Source: Bauldia sp965232525
Lineage (GTDB): Bacteria > Pseudomonadota > Alphaproteobacteria > Rhizobiales > Kaistiaceae
DNA length: 64,000 nucleotides
Assembly (NCBI RefSeq): GCF_965232525.1
Contig: NZ_OZ246980.1
Span: 186,001 to 250,000, forward strand
Direction of reading: 5' to 3'
A program made the translations under genes and the position numbers. A model generated the notes under the pieces. The model saw only the letters and a program-made list of their open reading frames with translations, made no database searches and was not told where the DNA came from. Numbering within the stretch: the first letter of the stretch is position 1; every line of letters starts with the position of its first letter. This document shows, one piece after another, positions 43,873-50,911 of the stretch.

Positions 43873-44038
43873 GTGCTTCGAGGCTCCGCTGACGCGGCCA
43901 CCCCGATCGAACCCGGCGCAGGCTCTCAGCATGAGGGGATTAGCAGTTGCCAGGTGCCGCTCCGGTTTCCTTGGCCACAGACTCCAACCTCCTCATCCTG
44001 AGGCGCGAGGGCGTCAGCCCGAGCCTCGAAGGACGCAC
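43873..44038. repeat. Intergenic CCTCA/TGAGG repeat pair
   Basis: An inverted unit (GTGCTTCGAGGCTCCGCT at 43873 through CAGCATGAGG ending 43936) and a direct unit (CCTCATCCTGAGGCGCGAGG through GAGCCTCGAAGGACGCAC, 43991-44038) belong to the same family as copies near 17724 and 53220. They fill the gap between the ligase gene and the FMN riboswitch. No gene is visible from 43748 to 44121. Confidence 0.7.
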
Positions 44039-44121
44039 CAAGCACCAAAGCACAGCCCCCCAATTTGCACCCAACCCGCGTTTCGGCTAAAGACTCCCCG
44101 CCCGGCGATGGCGCCGGGTCG

Positions 44122-44275
44122 CGTTCTCAGGGCGGGGTGAAACTCCCCACCGGCGGTGATCGGAACTGAAAAATGTTCCGTCAGCCCGCGAGCGCCCTTC
44201 CCCGCCAAGGGGAAGGGGTCAGCAGATTCGGTGCGAACCCGAAGCCGACGGTCATAGTCCGGATGGAAGAGAACG
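44122..44275 (+). ncRNA. FMN riboswitch (RFN element)
   Basis: All conserved RFN blocks appear in order: AGGGCGGGGTGAAACTCCCC, ACCGGCGGT, AGCCCGCGAGCG, GGTCAGCAGATTCGGTG, CCGAAGCCGACGGT, ATAGTCCGGATGGAAGAGA. The P1 helix is perfect: CGTTCTC (44122-44128) with GAGAACG (44269-44275). The variable arm is a GC-rich hairpin near 44195-44218. FMN binding is expected to lower expression of the transporter gene downstream. Confidence 0.97.
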
Positions 44276-44282
44276 ACAGGAA

Positions 44283-44313
44283 CCGCCAGCCGCAGGTGCG
44301 CCTGCGCGGGCGG
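44283..44313 (+). promoter_or_regulatory. Expression-platform hairpin of the FMN riboswitch
   Basis: Directly after the aptamer, CCGCC pairs with GGCGG and, inside it, GCAGG pairs with CCTGC. There is no T-run behind it and the ribosome site is 95 bp further on, so it is neither a clear intrinsic terminator nor a direct sequestering stem. Rho-dependent control is possible. Confidence 0.45.
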
Positions 44314-44418
44314 TGACCAGACTGTCGTCCAGGCCGCTGATTGCGTGTTGCTGCTCATTGGGAGATGCAACATGGATCGCTTGTTTGTCGTGGCGGGTTC
44401 GCCCGTCCGGAGGTCGCC

Positions 44419-45309
44419 ATGAGCGCGACCACCTTCCCGACCACTTCGTCGTCGGTCGCCGGCGCCGCATGGATGGTGCTCGCCGGCGCCGTCTTCGCCG
44501 TCATCAACACGCTGGTGCAACTGGCCACCGCCGGAGCTGGCGTATCGTCGTTCACCGTCGCGTTCTTTCAGTATCTGGTGGCGCTGGCGGTGACGCTGCC
44601 GTGGGTGCTGCGTCACGGCATCCCATCAATGCGCACGCGGTACTTCTGGCTGCACCTGTTCCGCGCCGCGCTCGCTGCCTTCGGCGTCCAGCTCTGGGTG
44701 GCCGGCCTCGCCTACCCGGTGCCGATCTGGGCGGCGATCGCGCTGCTGATGACCTCGCCGTTCTTCGTCACTATCGGCGCGCGTGTGTTCCTGGGCGAGA
44801 CCGTCACCCTCGAACGCTGGCTCGCCGTGATCGTCGGCTTTGCCGGTGCGTTGATCATCCTCGATCCGTGGGCCGACGTCTTCCAGTGGGCGAGCTTCCT
44901 GCCGATCGGCGCGGCGGCGCTTTGGGCCGGATCGTCGTTGTGCCTCAAACGGGTCGTTGACGACGAGTCGGTCTGGCCGACCACCGCATGGCTCCTGGTC
45001 CTGCTCACCCCATTTAACCTCGCCTTCGCCATTCCCGCGGGGTTTGCCATACCGGACGCGACCACCTGGATGATCGTCATTGTCGCCGGCGTTCTCACCG
45101 CCGCGGCGCAAGGCTTCCTGGCGCTCGCCTATTCCCGCGCCGACGCGGCTTTCGTCCAGCCGTTCGATCTGATCAAGCTGCCGCTCAACGTGCTCGCCGG
45201 CTTCATCGTCTTCGCCTGGGTGCCGCCCGGCAACCTGTGGCTGGGGGCGGCACTGATCGTCGGCGCCTCGCTCTACCTCATGGCGCGGGAGAACCGGCAG
45301 GAGAATTGA
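44419..45309 (+). CDS. ribN: Riboflavin transporter RibN-like (EamA/DMT family)
   Basis: A 296-aa protein with about ten membrane helices in two EamA halves (GAAWMVLAGAVFAVINTLVQ; FIVFAWVPPGNLWLGAALIV). The start is the ATG at 44419, six bases after GGAGG. Alone it would be only another DMT transporter, but it directly follows an FMN riboswitch, the mark of RibN riboflavin importers described in rhizobia and vibrios. No rib synthesis gene follows. Its 3' end overlaps the opposing NAD(P)-binding gene by 32 bp. Confidence 0.88.
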   Translation: MSATTFPTTSSSVAGAAWMVLAGAVFAVINTLVQLATAGAGVSSFTVAFFQYLVALAVTLPWVLRHGIPSMRTRYFWLHLFRAALAAFGVQLWVAGLAYPVPIWAAIALLMTSPFFVTIGARVFLGETVTLERWLAVIVGFAGALIILDPWADVFQWASFLPIGAAALWAGSSLCLKRVVDDESVWPTTAWLLVLLTPFNLAFAIPAGFAIPDATTWMIVIVAGVLTAAAQGFLALAYSRADAAFVQPFDLIKLPLNVLAGFIVFAWVPPGNLWLGAALIVGASLYLMARENRQEN

Positions 45310-46303
45310 CGGCGGCGGAGCGGCGCTCCGGTTGGGGCGCAACGCCTGCCGCCAGACACTTCATGCTGATCAGCGTTTGCCGCAAAGCAGCGTCGAGGTC
45401 CGTGCGGGGTTCCTCTCCGAGGAGTTGGACGAGACGCCCATTGTCCAGCCGGGCAGGGTGACGCCAGTGCGGCGCGATTTCGGCCGCTTCGCGCGGGAAG
45501 CCACCGAACGGCGCAAGGGCGCGGACAAGCCACCAGGGAAGCGGCCAGACCGGCAGGTCTTTTTCGACAACCCGTGACAGCGCTGTCGTCATGACGGTGC
45601 CGCTCTCGTCGAACAAGCCCTCGAACTGCAGCCGTTCGAACGGCAGGAGTTGGTCGGGCCTATCCAGCAGTCGCGCGAATGCCTCCGCAAAATCGGGCAG
45701 ATAGGCCCAGGAGTGACCGCCGCCGCGCGCCGGATTGACGATCCGCTTCACCGGCCTCTCGGCCTTGACCATGGCCTCGGCGAACCAGGTGTCGCGCGCG
45801 CCGGGTCCGAAGAAGTCGCCGGCGCGCAGAATCAGCGAGGGCACCTCGGGTGCAGCATCCTCGAGCCTCTTCTCGAGGGCGACACGGATTCGGCCCTTCC
45901 GGCTCTTGGGCGCTTGCGGTGTCCGCGCCGTGATGACCGGCGTGGTCTCGGGATCGAAATTGTAGATGGTCGCGGGCAGGACCACGCGCGCGCCGCCGGC
46001 AGCGCGGGCCGCTGCGATGGTGTTGTCGATCATCGGGAGCACAACCGTGTCCCAGTTGCGATAGCCCGGCGGGTTGACCGCGTGAACGATGATCGACACG
46101 CCCCGCGCCGCGCGAACGACATCGTCGCGCACCATCGCATCACCGCACACCCAGTCGACGCCGTTGGCGGCTCCGCCGTTGACCTTGCTCAGATCGCGGA
46201 CAAGACCACGCACCTGCCATCCATGGTCCAGCAGGGCCGACGCGATCGCCCCACCGGCCTTTCCGGTTGCGCCCAGAACCAATGCTGCTTTTTTCGTTTC
46301 CAT
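45278..46303 (-). CDS. NAD(P)-binding Rossmann-fold (atypical SDR/NmrA-like) protein
   Basis: A 341-aa protein of the atypical SDR/NmrA type: LVLGATGKAGGAIASALLDHG forms the nucleotide-binding site, HAVNPPGYRNWDTVVLPMID and the later LRAGDFFGPGARDTWFAEAM lie near the substrate. The ATG at 46303 follows GGAGATGATT. Such proteins are dehydrogenases, epimerases or redox sensors. The divergent LysR gene 91 bp away is the likely regulator. The C-terminal tail of about 25 residues overlaps ribN antisense and may be dispensable. Confidence 0.85.
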   Translation of the reverse strand: METKKAALVLGATGKAGGAIASALLDHGWQVRGLVRDLSKVNGGAANGVDWVCGDAMVRDDVVRAARGVSIIVHAVNPPGYRNWDTVVLPMIDNTIAAARAAGGARVVLPATIYNFDPETTPVITARTPQAPKSRKGRIRVALEKRLEDAAPEVPSLILRAGDFFGPGARDTWFAEAMVKAERPVKRIVNPARGGGHSWAYLPDFAEAFARLLDRPDQLLPFERLQFEGLFDESGTVMTTALSRVVEKDLPVWPLPWWLVRALAPFGGFPREAAEIAPHWRHPARLDNGRLVQLLGEEPRTDLDAALRQTLISMKCLAAGVAPQPERRSAAVNSPAGSPAP

Positions 46304-46394
46304 AATCATCTCCGTTTGTTGGATGACCCCAAACTGGCGTCCGGATCGCTAAAAAGAAATTGTCATATTCTCTCTATCTGCTAGTCGATTGTTT

Positions 46395-47300
46395 ATGAGC
46401 AAGCCGATTTCATGGGACGACCAGCGGCTCTTTCTCGCGGTCCTCGAAGAAGGCAGTCTGTCGGCGGCGGCCCGGCGGCTGATGCTGTCCCAGCCGACCG
46501 TACGCGTTCGGATCGAGGGGCTCGAGCGATCGCTCGGTACCGTTCTCTTCACACGCTCCGCCAACGGATTGGTGCCGACAAAGGAAGCGCTCGCCCTGCA
46601 TGCATCGGCGCGCGCCATGGCCATGGCCTCGGAGCGTTTCATCCGGCTGGCCTCCGCCCCGGTCGACGAAATTGGCGGTACGGTTCGGCTTTCCGTCCCG
46701 GAGCTGATGGGGGTGGAGGTTGTTCCGGATATACTGGCCGGCCTGCGGCGGAGCCATCCGGCGATCCGGGTCGAGTTGTCGCTGAGCAACGCGCCGGCCG
46801 ATCTTCTGGAGCAGGAAGCCGACCTTGCGATCCGGACCTTTGCCCCCAAACAGGAGGCGTTGGTTGCCCGTAAGGTGGCATCGATCCCCCTCGGTTTCTT
46901 TGCAAGCCCCGCTTACCTCTCTCTCCGAGGCACGCCCGGCGATCTCGCTGATCTCGCCACCCACGATCTGATCGGTTCGGACCGCAACGCACGTGAGCTG
47001 GCTTTGGCCAGCGCACTCGTTCCCATGCTTCCCGTGTCGGCATGGGCGTTGCGCACGGACAGCCACCCCGCTCAAATTGCCGCCGCACGTGCCGGTGTAG
47101 GCATCTGTGTCACGCAGGTCACGCTCGGCGAGCGAGACCCGCATTTGCGTCGTGTGTTGCCTGGTTTCGTGGTCGCGACCCTCGACACCTGGGTTGTCAC
47201 CCACGAGAATTTGAGAAACGTGCCGAGAGTCCGCACGGTCTTCGATGCCCTCGCGGCGGCCTTCAAAACGCCTGCGCGGAACAGCACCGGACGTCGCTGA
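46395..47300 (+). CDS. LysR-family transcriptional regulator
   Basis: A 301-aa regulator. The helix-turn-helix lies at about 5-65 (QRLFLAVLEEGSLSAAARRL, LSQPTVRVRIEGLERSLG, LFTRSANGLVPT) and the two-lobed effector domain covers about 85-295 (IGGTVRLSVPELMGVEVVPD, DLAIRTFAPKQEALVARK). The ATG at 46395 has no strong ribosome site. It is divergent from the NAD(P)-binding gene, the classic LysR arrangement, and probably controls that gene and itself. The inducer is unknown. Confidence 0.93.
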   Translation: MSKPISWDDQRLFLAVLEEGSLSAAARRLMLSQPTVRVRIEGLERSLGTVLFTRSANGLVPTKEALALHASARAMAMASERFIRLASAPVDEIGGTVRLSVPELMGVEVVPDILAGLRRSHPAIRVELSLSNAPADLLEQEADLAIRTFAPKQEALVARKVASIPLGFFASPAYLSLRGTPGDLADLATHDLIGSDRNARELALASALVPMLPVSAWALRTDSHPAQIAAARAGVGICVTQVTLGERDPHLRRVLPGFVVATLDTWVVTHENLRNVPRVRTVFDALAAAFKTPARNSTGRR

Positions 47301-47327
47301 CCGCTGGCGCCGACGGAGCGACGGCAG

Positions 47328-47355
47328 CCTTCGAGGCGCGCTACGCCCTCGAAGG
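47328..47355. terminator. Hairpin between convergent lysR and esterase genes
   Basis: CCTTCGAG (47328-47335) pairs perfectly with CTCGAAGG (47348-47355), the stem extending inward through GCG/CGC-type pairs. It lies in the 75-bp gap between convergent genes and could end both transcripts, though T-runs are weak. It may derive from the CTTCGAGGC intergenic repeat family. Confidence 0.45.
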
Positions 47356-47375
47356 CCTGCCTTTGTGAAACGGGC

Positions 47376-48635
47376 CTAGCGCAGGTTGTCGGCGATCCAG
47401 GCCGAGGCGATCACCGCCTCGAGCTGATCGTCGACACAGTGCCCCGCTTCGTCGAACACCACCCGGGTCGCGTTGGTGGCGCGCGTCAACATTGCGTCCA
47501 TTTCCGCGACCGGAGCGACCGGATCGCCGTTGGTGTTGAGCGCCAGGATCGGCGTGGTAATCGCCCCGCCCTCCAGCAAGCGGTCGCTGGAGACGGCGAT
47601 CGGCCGCATGAGCGGAGCGAGTTGCTCCGACGTCGCCGAAAGCTCGAGACCCAACCGGGTGCGCACCCCGTCCATGGTGAAGACAGGAAGCGAATCATAG
47701 GCCTCGGGCGGCGCCACGAACGGCGCGTCGAGCGGCCCGCAGACATAGACGACTCCGGCCACGTCCGGCGCATCCGGCCGCAGGAACGCGCGGGCAACCG
47801 CATGGCCGCCGAAGCTGGAGCCGTGCAGGAAGACGTTGCGTGGGTCGAATTGGGGTTGCGCCTTGGCCCAATTGACCGCTGCGATGTGCAAGGCGTCAGG
47901 CTTCGTCGTGTCCATGGTGTAGGCGGCGCTGTCGCCCATGCCCGGCATGTCGAGACCGATCATCGCGATCCCCCGCGGCGAGAGATGATCGGTGAAGTAG
48001 GAAAGCAAGCCCTCCTTCGACTGGTCGGAGCCGTTCGAAACCACCACGACCGGAAACGGACCGTTGCCCTCCGGCAGGTGGGTGTGGACCGCGAAGCGCT
48101 TGCCGTCGTGGTCGATCGCGACCTTGGCGACGGTTTCGGCAAGCGTCGATGCGGCCAGCAGGTAGGCTTCGGAGGATTTGCTGAGGGCGGCGCGCTGTTC
48201 TGGCGCGTTGCCGTGAGGCGAGGACGCCAGGTTGAAATAGGTCATCGCCGCCAGCGCATGCTGCCGTCGGTCCACCGGGTCGGTTGCTGTCCGCGCCTTG
48301 TCCCATGCGCGCTCGCCGGTCGCGGTCCACTCATAGGTCCAGTGGCCCGGTCCGTAGACGATTGTCGTATCGGGCTGGTCGGCAAAACGCCGCTCGCCGG
48401 TTGCCATCGCGATCCGCCGCAGCGTGCGTTGCATCGCGTCCGGATCGCCGCCGAGCGCCTGCCACCCCTCGACGTCGACCGGATGATACCAGCCGTTGTC
48501 GTCTTCACCGCGAAAGCCGCCGAAATCCTCGTCCGCGCTGACCGGGCCGGACAGCAGCAGCGCCAGCGACAGGATCGAAACCAGCGGCGCCAGAGCGCGC
48601 CACCGATGTCCGGTCCGGTCGAACAGATTGTGCAT
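47376..48635 (-). CDS. Exported FrsA-like alpha/beta hydrolase (esterase)
   Basis: A 419-aa hydrolase from the ATG at 48635, eight bases after GAGG, with a signal peptide (ALAPLVSILSLALLLSGPVS). A helical N-terminal region precedes the alpha/beta core: PFPVVVVSNGSDQSKEG near the oxyanion hole, GLDMPGMGDS, the nucleophile in FLHGSSFGGHAVA, the acid in LNTNGDPVAPV and the histidine in DEAGHCVDD. It resembles FrsA/YafA hydrolases. It is divergent from marR across a gap with two operator-like sites, so a MarR-controlled response to a xenobiotic or ester is likely. Confidence 0.85.
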   Translation of the reverse strand: MHNLFDRTGHRWRALAPLVSILSLALLLSGPVSADEDFGGFRGEDDNGWYHPVDVEGWQALGGDPDAMQRTLRRIAMATGERRFADQPDTTIVYGPGHWTYEWTATGERAWDKARTATDPVDRRQHALAAMTYFNLASSPHGNAPEQRAALSKSSEAYLLAASTLAETVAKVAIDHDGKRFAVHTHLPEGNGPFPVVVVSNGSDQSKEGLLSYFTDHLSPRGIAMIGLDMPGMGDSAAYTMDTTKPDALHIAAVNWAKAQPQFDPRNVFLHGSSFGGHAVARAFLRPDAPDVAGVVYVCGPLDAPFVAPPEAYDSLPVFTMDGVRTRLGLELSATSEQLAPLMRPIAVSSDRLLEGGAITTPILALNTNGDPVAPVAEMDAMLTRATNATRVVFDEAGHCVDDQLEAVIASAWIADNLR

Positions 48636-48654
48636 CGTGATCACCTCGAACTCC

Positions 48655-48673
48655 TTTCATCACCCGTGATTGA
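48655..48673. promoter_or_regulatory. Operator-like site 1 in the marR/esterase gap
   Basis: The 19 bp TTTCATCACCCGTGATTGA contains the palindrome ATCAC-CC-GTGAT. Its inverse, with only two mismatches, occurs 32 bp away. It ends 20 bp upstream of the esterase start, a good place for repression. A related TCACCCATGA lies at the marR start. Confidence 0.65.
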
Positions 48674-48705
48674 TGGCCGGCAGATGGCAACGACTCCGCC
48701 TTTTG

Positions 48706-48724
48706 TCAATCATAGGTGATGAAA
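48706..48724. promoter_or_regulatory. Operator-like site 2 in the marR/esterase gap
   Basis: TCAATCATAGGTGATGAAA is the inverse of site 1 in 17 of 19 positions and has an imperfect palindrome ATCAT-AG-GTGAT. The two sites are about five helical turns apart centre to centre. It lies about 95 bp before marR and could serve the marR promoter or cooperate with site 1. Confidence 0.65.
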
Positions 48725-48817
48725 TAAAATTACCCGGCGGACGGCTCCGCCGTATCTGGCGCCCGATCGCCCGAGCATCCGCACAGTCCGATTGACACGC
48801 GGGCATGTGCTCCTAAC

Positions 48818-49264
48818 ATGTCACCCATGAGTGATAATCCACCCGCCGCGCCGCAGAACAGCGTGCGCGGCCTCGTTCAGGACCTTTCGGAGCGCTTCGA
48901 CGCCATGTCGAACGCGCTGCGCAAGGAAACCGCCTTCGCCGAGACGCGGCCCGCCGACGCCAAGACCTTCATGCTCATCTCGCGGCATCCGCGCGGACTG
49001 ACGGCGCTGGCGACCGCGCTCGGCATCTCAAGGCAGGCCGCCCACCGGTCGGTTCAGCGGCTGGTCGATGCCGGCCTGGTTTCCTTCGACTACGCCGAGG
49101 GCTCCCAGCGCGACATGATCGCCGGCCTCACCAAGAAAGGGCTCGGGGCGCGAGCGGTCGGGCTCCGGATCGCGCGCGAAATCGACGCCTATGTCGAGAA
49201 GAAGGTCGGCAAGGAGGGGCTCGAGACCCTGCGCGACCTGCTCCTCAAGCTCGCCGACGACTGA
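48818..49264 (+). CDS. MarR-family transcriptional regulator
   Basis: A 148-aa winged-helix protein. RPADAKTFMLISRHPRGLTA and LATALGISRQAAHRSVQRLV form the helix-turn-helix; VSFDYAEGSQRDMIAGLTKK is the wing. The start is the ATG at 48818, or at 48827 three codons later. MarR proteins usually repress a divergent gene until a phenolic or oxidant ligand binds; the esterase gene and two inverted operator-like sites upstream fit this. No cysteine is seen, so a thiol-oxidation mechanism like OhrR is unlikely. Confidence 0.9.
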   Translation: MSPMSDNPPAAPQNSVRGLVQDLSERFDAMSNALRKETAFAETRPADAKTFMLISRHPRGLTALATALGISRQAAHRSVQRLVDAGLVSFDYAEGSQRDMIAGLTKKGLGARAVGLRIAREIDAYVEKKVGKEGLETLRDLLLKLADD

Positions 49265-49282
49265 CCCACAACATCCGCCGCC

Positions 49283-50875
49283 CTACATCACCAAAAAATC
49301 GTCGGCCGACAGCGCCAGGTTCTTGCCGATCTTGGCGAACTTGACCGCGTCGGCGCCGCCCTTGCCGTCGAAGTCGTAGCGGAGCCACCCCTTGTCTTCC
49401 TGGTAGAGGATCCGGTCCTTGCCCGAATCCGCTTTCTTGCCGAAATCGAAGAAGCTGGGGTTGAGTTCGCCGGGCCCGAACGCGGCGAACACCGCGCTGT
49501 CGAGGGCGATGGTGTCGACGCCAACCTCAAAGTCTTTGATCGTGTCGGCGTGCTTCTTCTTCACACCGGCGGAGAAGCGGAAGGTGTCGACGTCGTCGCC
49601 GCCGATCAGCTTGTCCTGGCCCTTGCCACCATCGAGCAGATCGTCACCCTCCAGGCCCTTGAGTTTATCGTTCCCCTTCTTGCCGAGCAGGGTGTCGTCC
49701 CATTCGGTACCAGTGAGCGTCTCGCCGGCGTTGGTGCCCTCGAGCGTGACCCCATTATGCTCCAGCCGGAAGACGCTGACGCCGTGATTGCCCCCTGAAG
49801 TCGGGGCGAACAGATGGGGCACACCATCGATAACGGTGGTCGTTGTTGAGCCCGCGCCGAGCAGAGCCGGTTCCTCGTCGTGGCCGAGATTGGCCAGGTA
49901 GGTCAGCGTGCCGTCATCGGCGACCGAGAAGATGTTGACAGTGTGGTTCTGGAAGCCTCCCGTTGCCAAGAGATAGGTGACGCCGTCGACCACGGCGGTA
50001 GACAGGCCCCGCACCAACGCCAGCTCATGGCCGGGATCGTCTGCGTTATCGACATTGTCGACATGGGTGAGCGTGCCGTCCGCGGCGACGCTGAAAACGC
50101 TGATCCCATCGTCGCTGAAACCAGCAACGAACAGATAGGTCGACGCGCCGATCTTGGCGGTGGTGATGTCGAAGGCGCCTTCGATCTCGAACGCCAGATC
50201 GTCACTGTCGTCGACGCTGTCGACATGGGTGAGTGTACCGTCCGGCGCCACGTGGAACACACTCACGCCGTTGTCGAATTGGCCCGCGGCGAACAGGTAG
50301 ACGGAGCCGCTCACCACGGCCGTGGTAAGGTCGATAACCCCTATAAGTTCGTGGTCGACGTGGGCTGCGTTGTCGACATTGTCGACGTTGGTCAGGCTGC
50401 CATCGGCGCCGACGGCGAAGACGCTGACGCCATCGTCAAAGAACCCACCAACAAAGAGATATGTGGTGCCGCCGAAGGTTGCGCTGGTGACCGACTGGGG
50501 GCCGTTGAGTTCCAGGGCACCGGCGTCCACGACGGTGTCGACGTTGACCAGCGTGCCATCGGCATGAACCGCGAAGACATTAACGCCGTCGTCCTCGTCG
50601 CCCGTAACGAACAGGAACGTGGTGTCGCCGACCTCCGCGGCCACGACCCTCACAGCTTGATCGAGCGCGAACAGCGAGGTGTCGGTGATGTTGGCAACGT
50701 TGGTCAACGTCCCGTCGCCGTTGACAGCGAACAAGCTGACGCCGTCGTCGACGAAACCAGTGACAGCCACGAAGGTTTTCCCGCCGACTGAAAAAGTGGC
50801 GACGCCTGTCGCCCCATTCAGCTCGAGGATCGGGTCGTCCAGGACAGTATCGGTTTTGATCAGTTCCAGAGCCAT
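49283..50875 (-). CDS. Secreted seven-unit beta-propeller protein with RTX C-terminus (copy 1)
   Basis: A 530-aa protein without a Sec signal. Seven units of about 52 residues fill about 1-375, each close to the pattern TTYLFVAGFxDDGVSVFxV then ADGTLTNVDNVDD, consistent with a seven-bladed propeller. About 378-435 are calcium-binding RTX nonapeptides (GTEWDDTLLG, GNDKLKGLEGDDLLDGGKG). The end, LALSADDFLVM, is a typical type I secretion signal. Function is unknown; adhesion, matrix or lactonase-like roles are guesses. The secretion system is not in the window. It lies 36 bp downstream of its paralogue. Confidence 0.85.
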   Translation of the reverse strand: MALELIKTDTVLDDPILELNGATGVATFSVGGKTFVAVTGFVDDGVSLFAVNGDGTLTNVANITDTSLFALDQAVRVVAAEVGDTTFLFVTGDEDDGVNVFAVHADGTLVNVDTVVDAGALELNGPQSVTSATFGGTTYLFVGGFFDDGVSVFAVGADGSLTNVDNVDNAAHVDHELIGVIDLTTAVVSGSVYLFAAGQFDNGVSVFHVAPDGTLTHVDSVDDSDDLAFEIEGAFDITTAKIGASTYLFVAGFSDDGISVFSVAADGTLTHVDNVDNADDPGHELALVRGLSTAVVDGVTYLLATGGFQNHTVNIFSVADDGTLTYLANLGHDEEPALLGAGSTTTTVIDGVPHLFAPTSGGNHGVSVFRLEHNGVTLEGTNAGETLTGTEWDDTLLGKKGNDKLKGLEGDDLLDGGKGQDKLIGGDDVDTFRFSAGVKKKHADTIKDFEVGVDTIALDSAVFAAFGPGELNPSFFDFGKKADSGKDRILYQEDKGWLRYDFDGKGGADAVKFAKIGKNLALSADDFLVM

Positions 50876-50911
50876 GACATCCTCCCTTCAGGCTGGGTGT
50901 CGGATCGGCGC

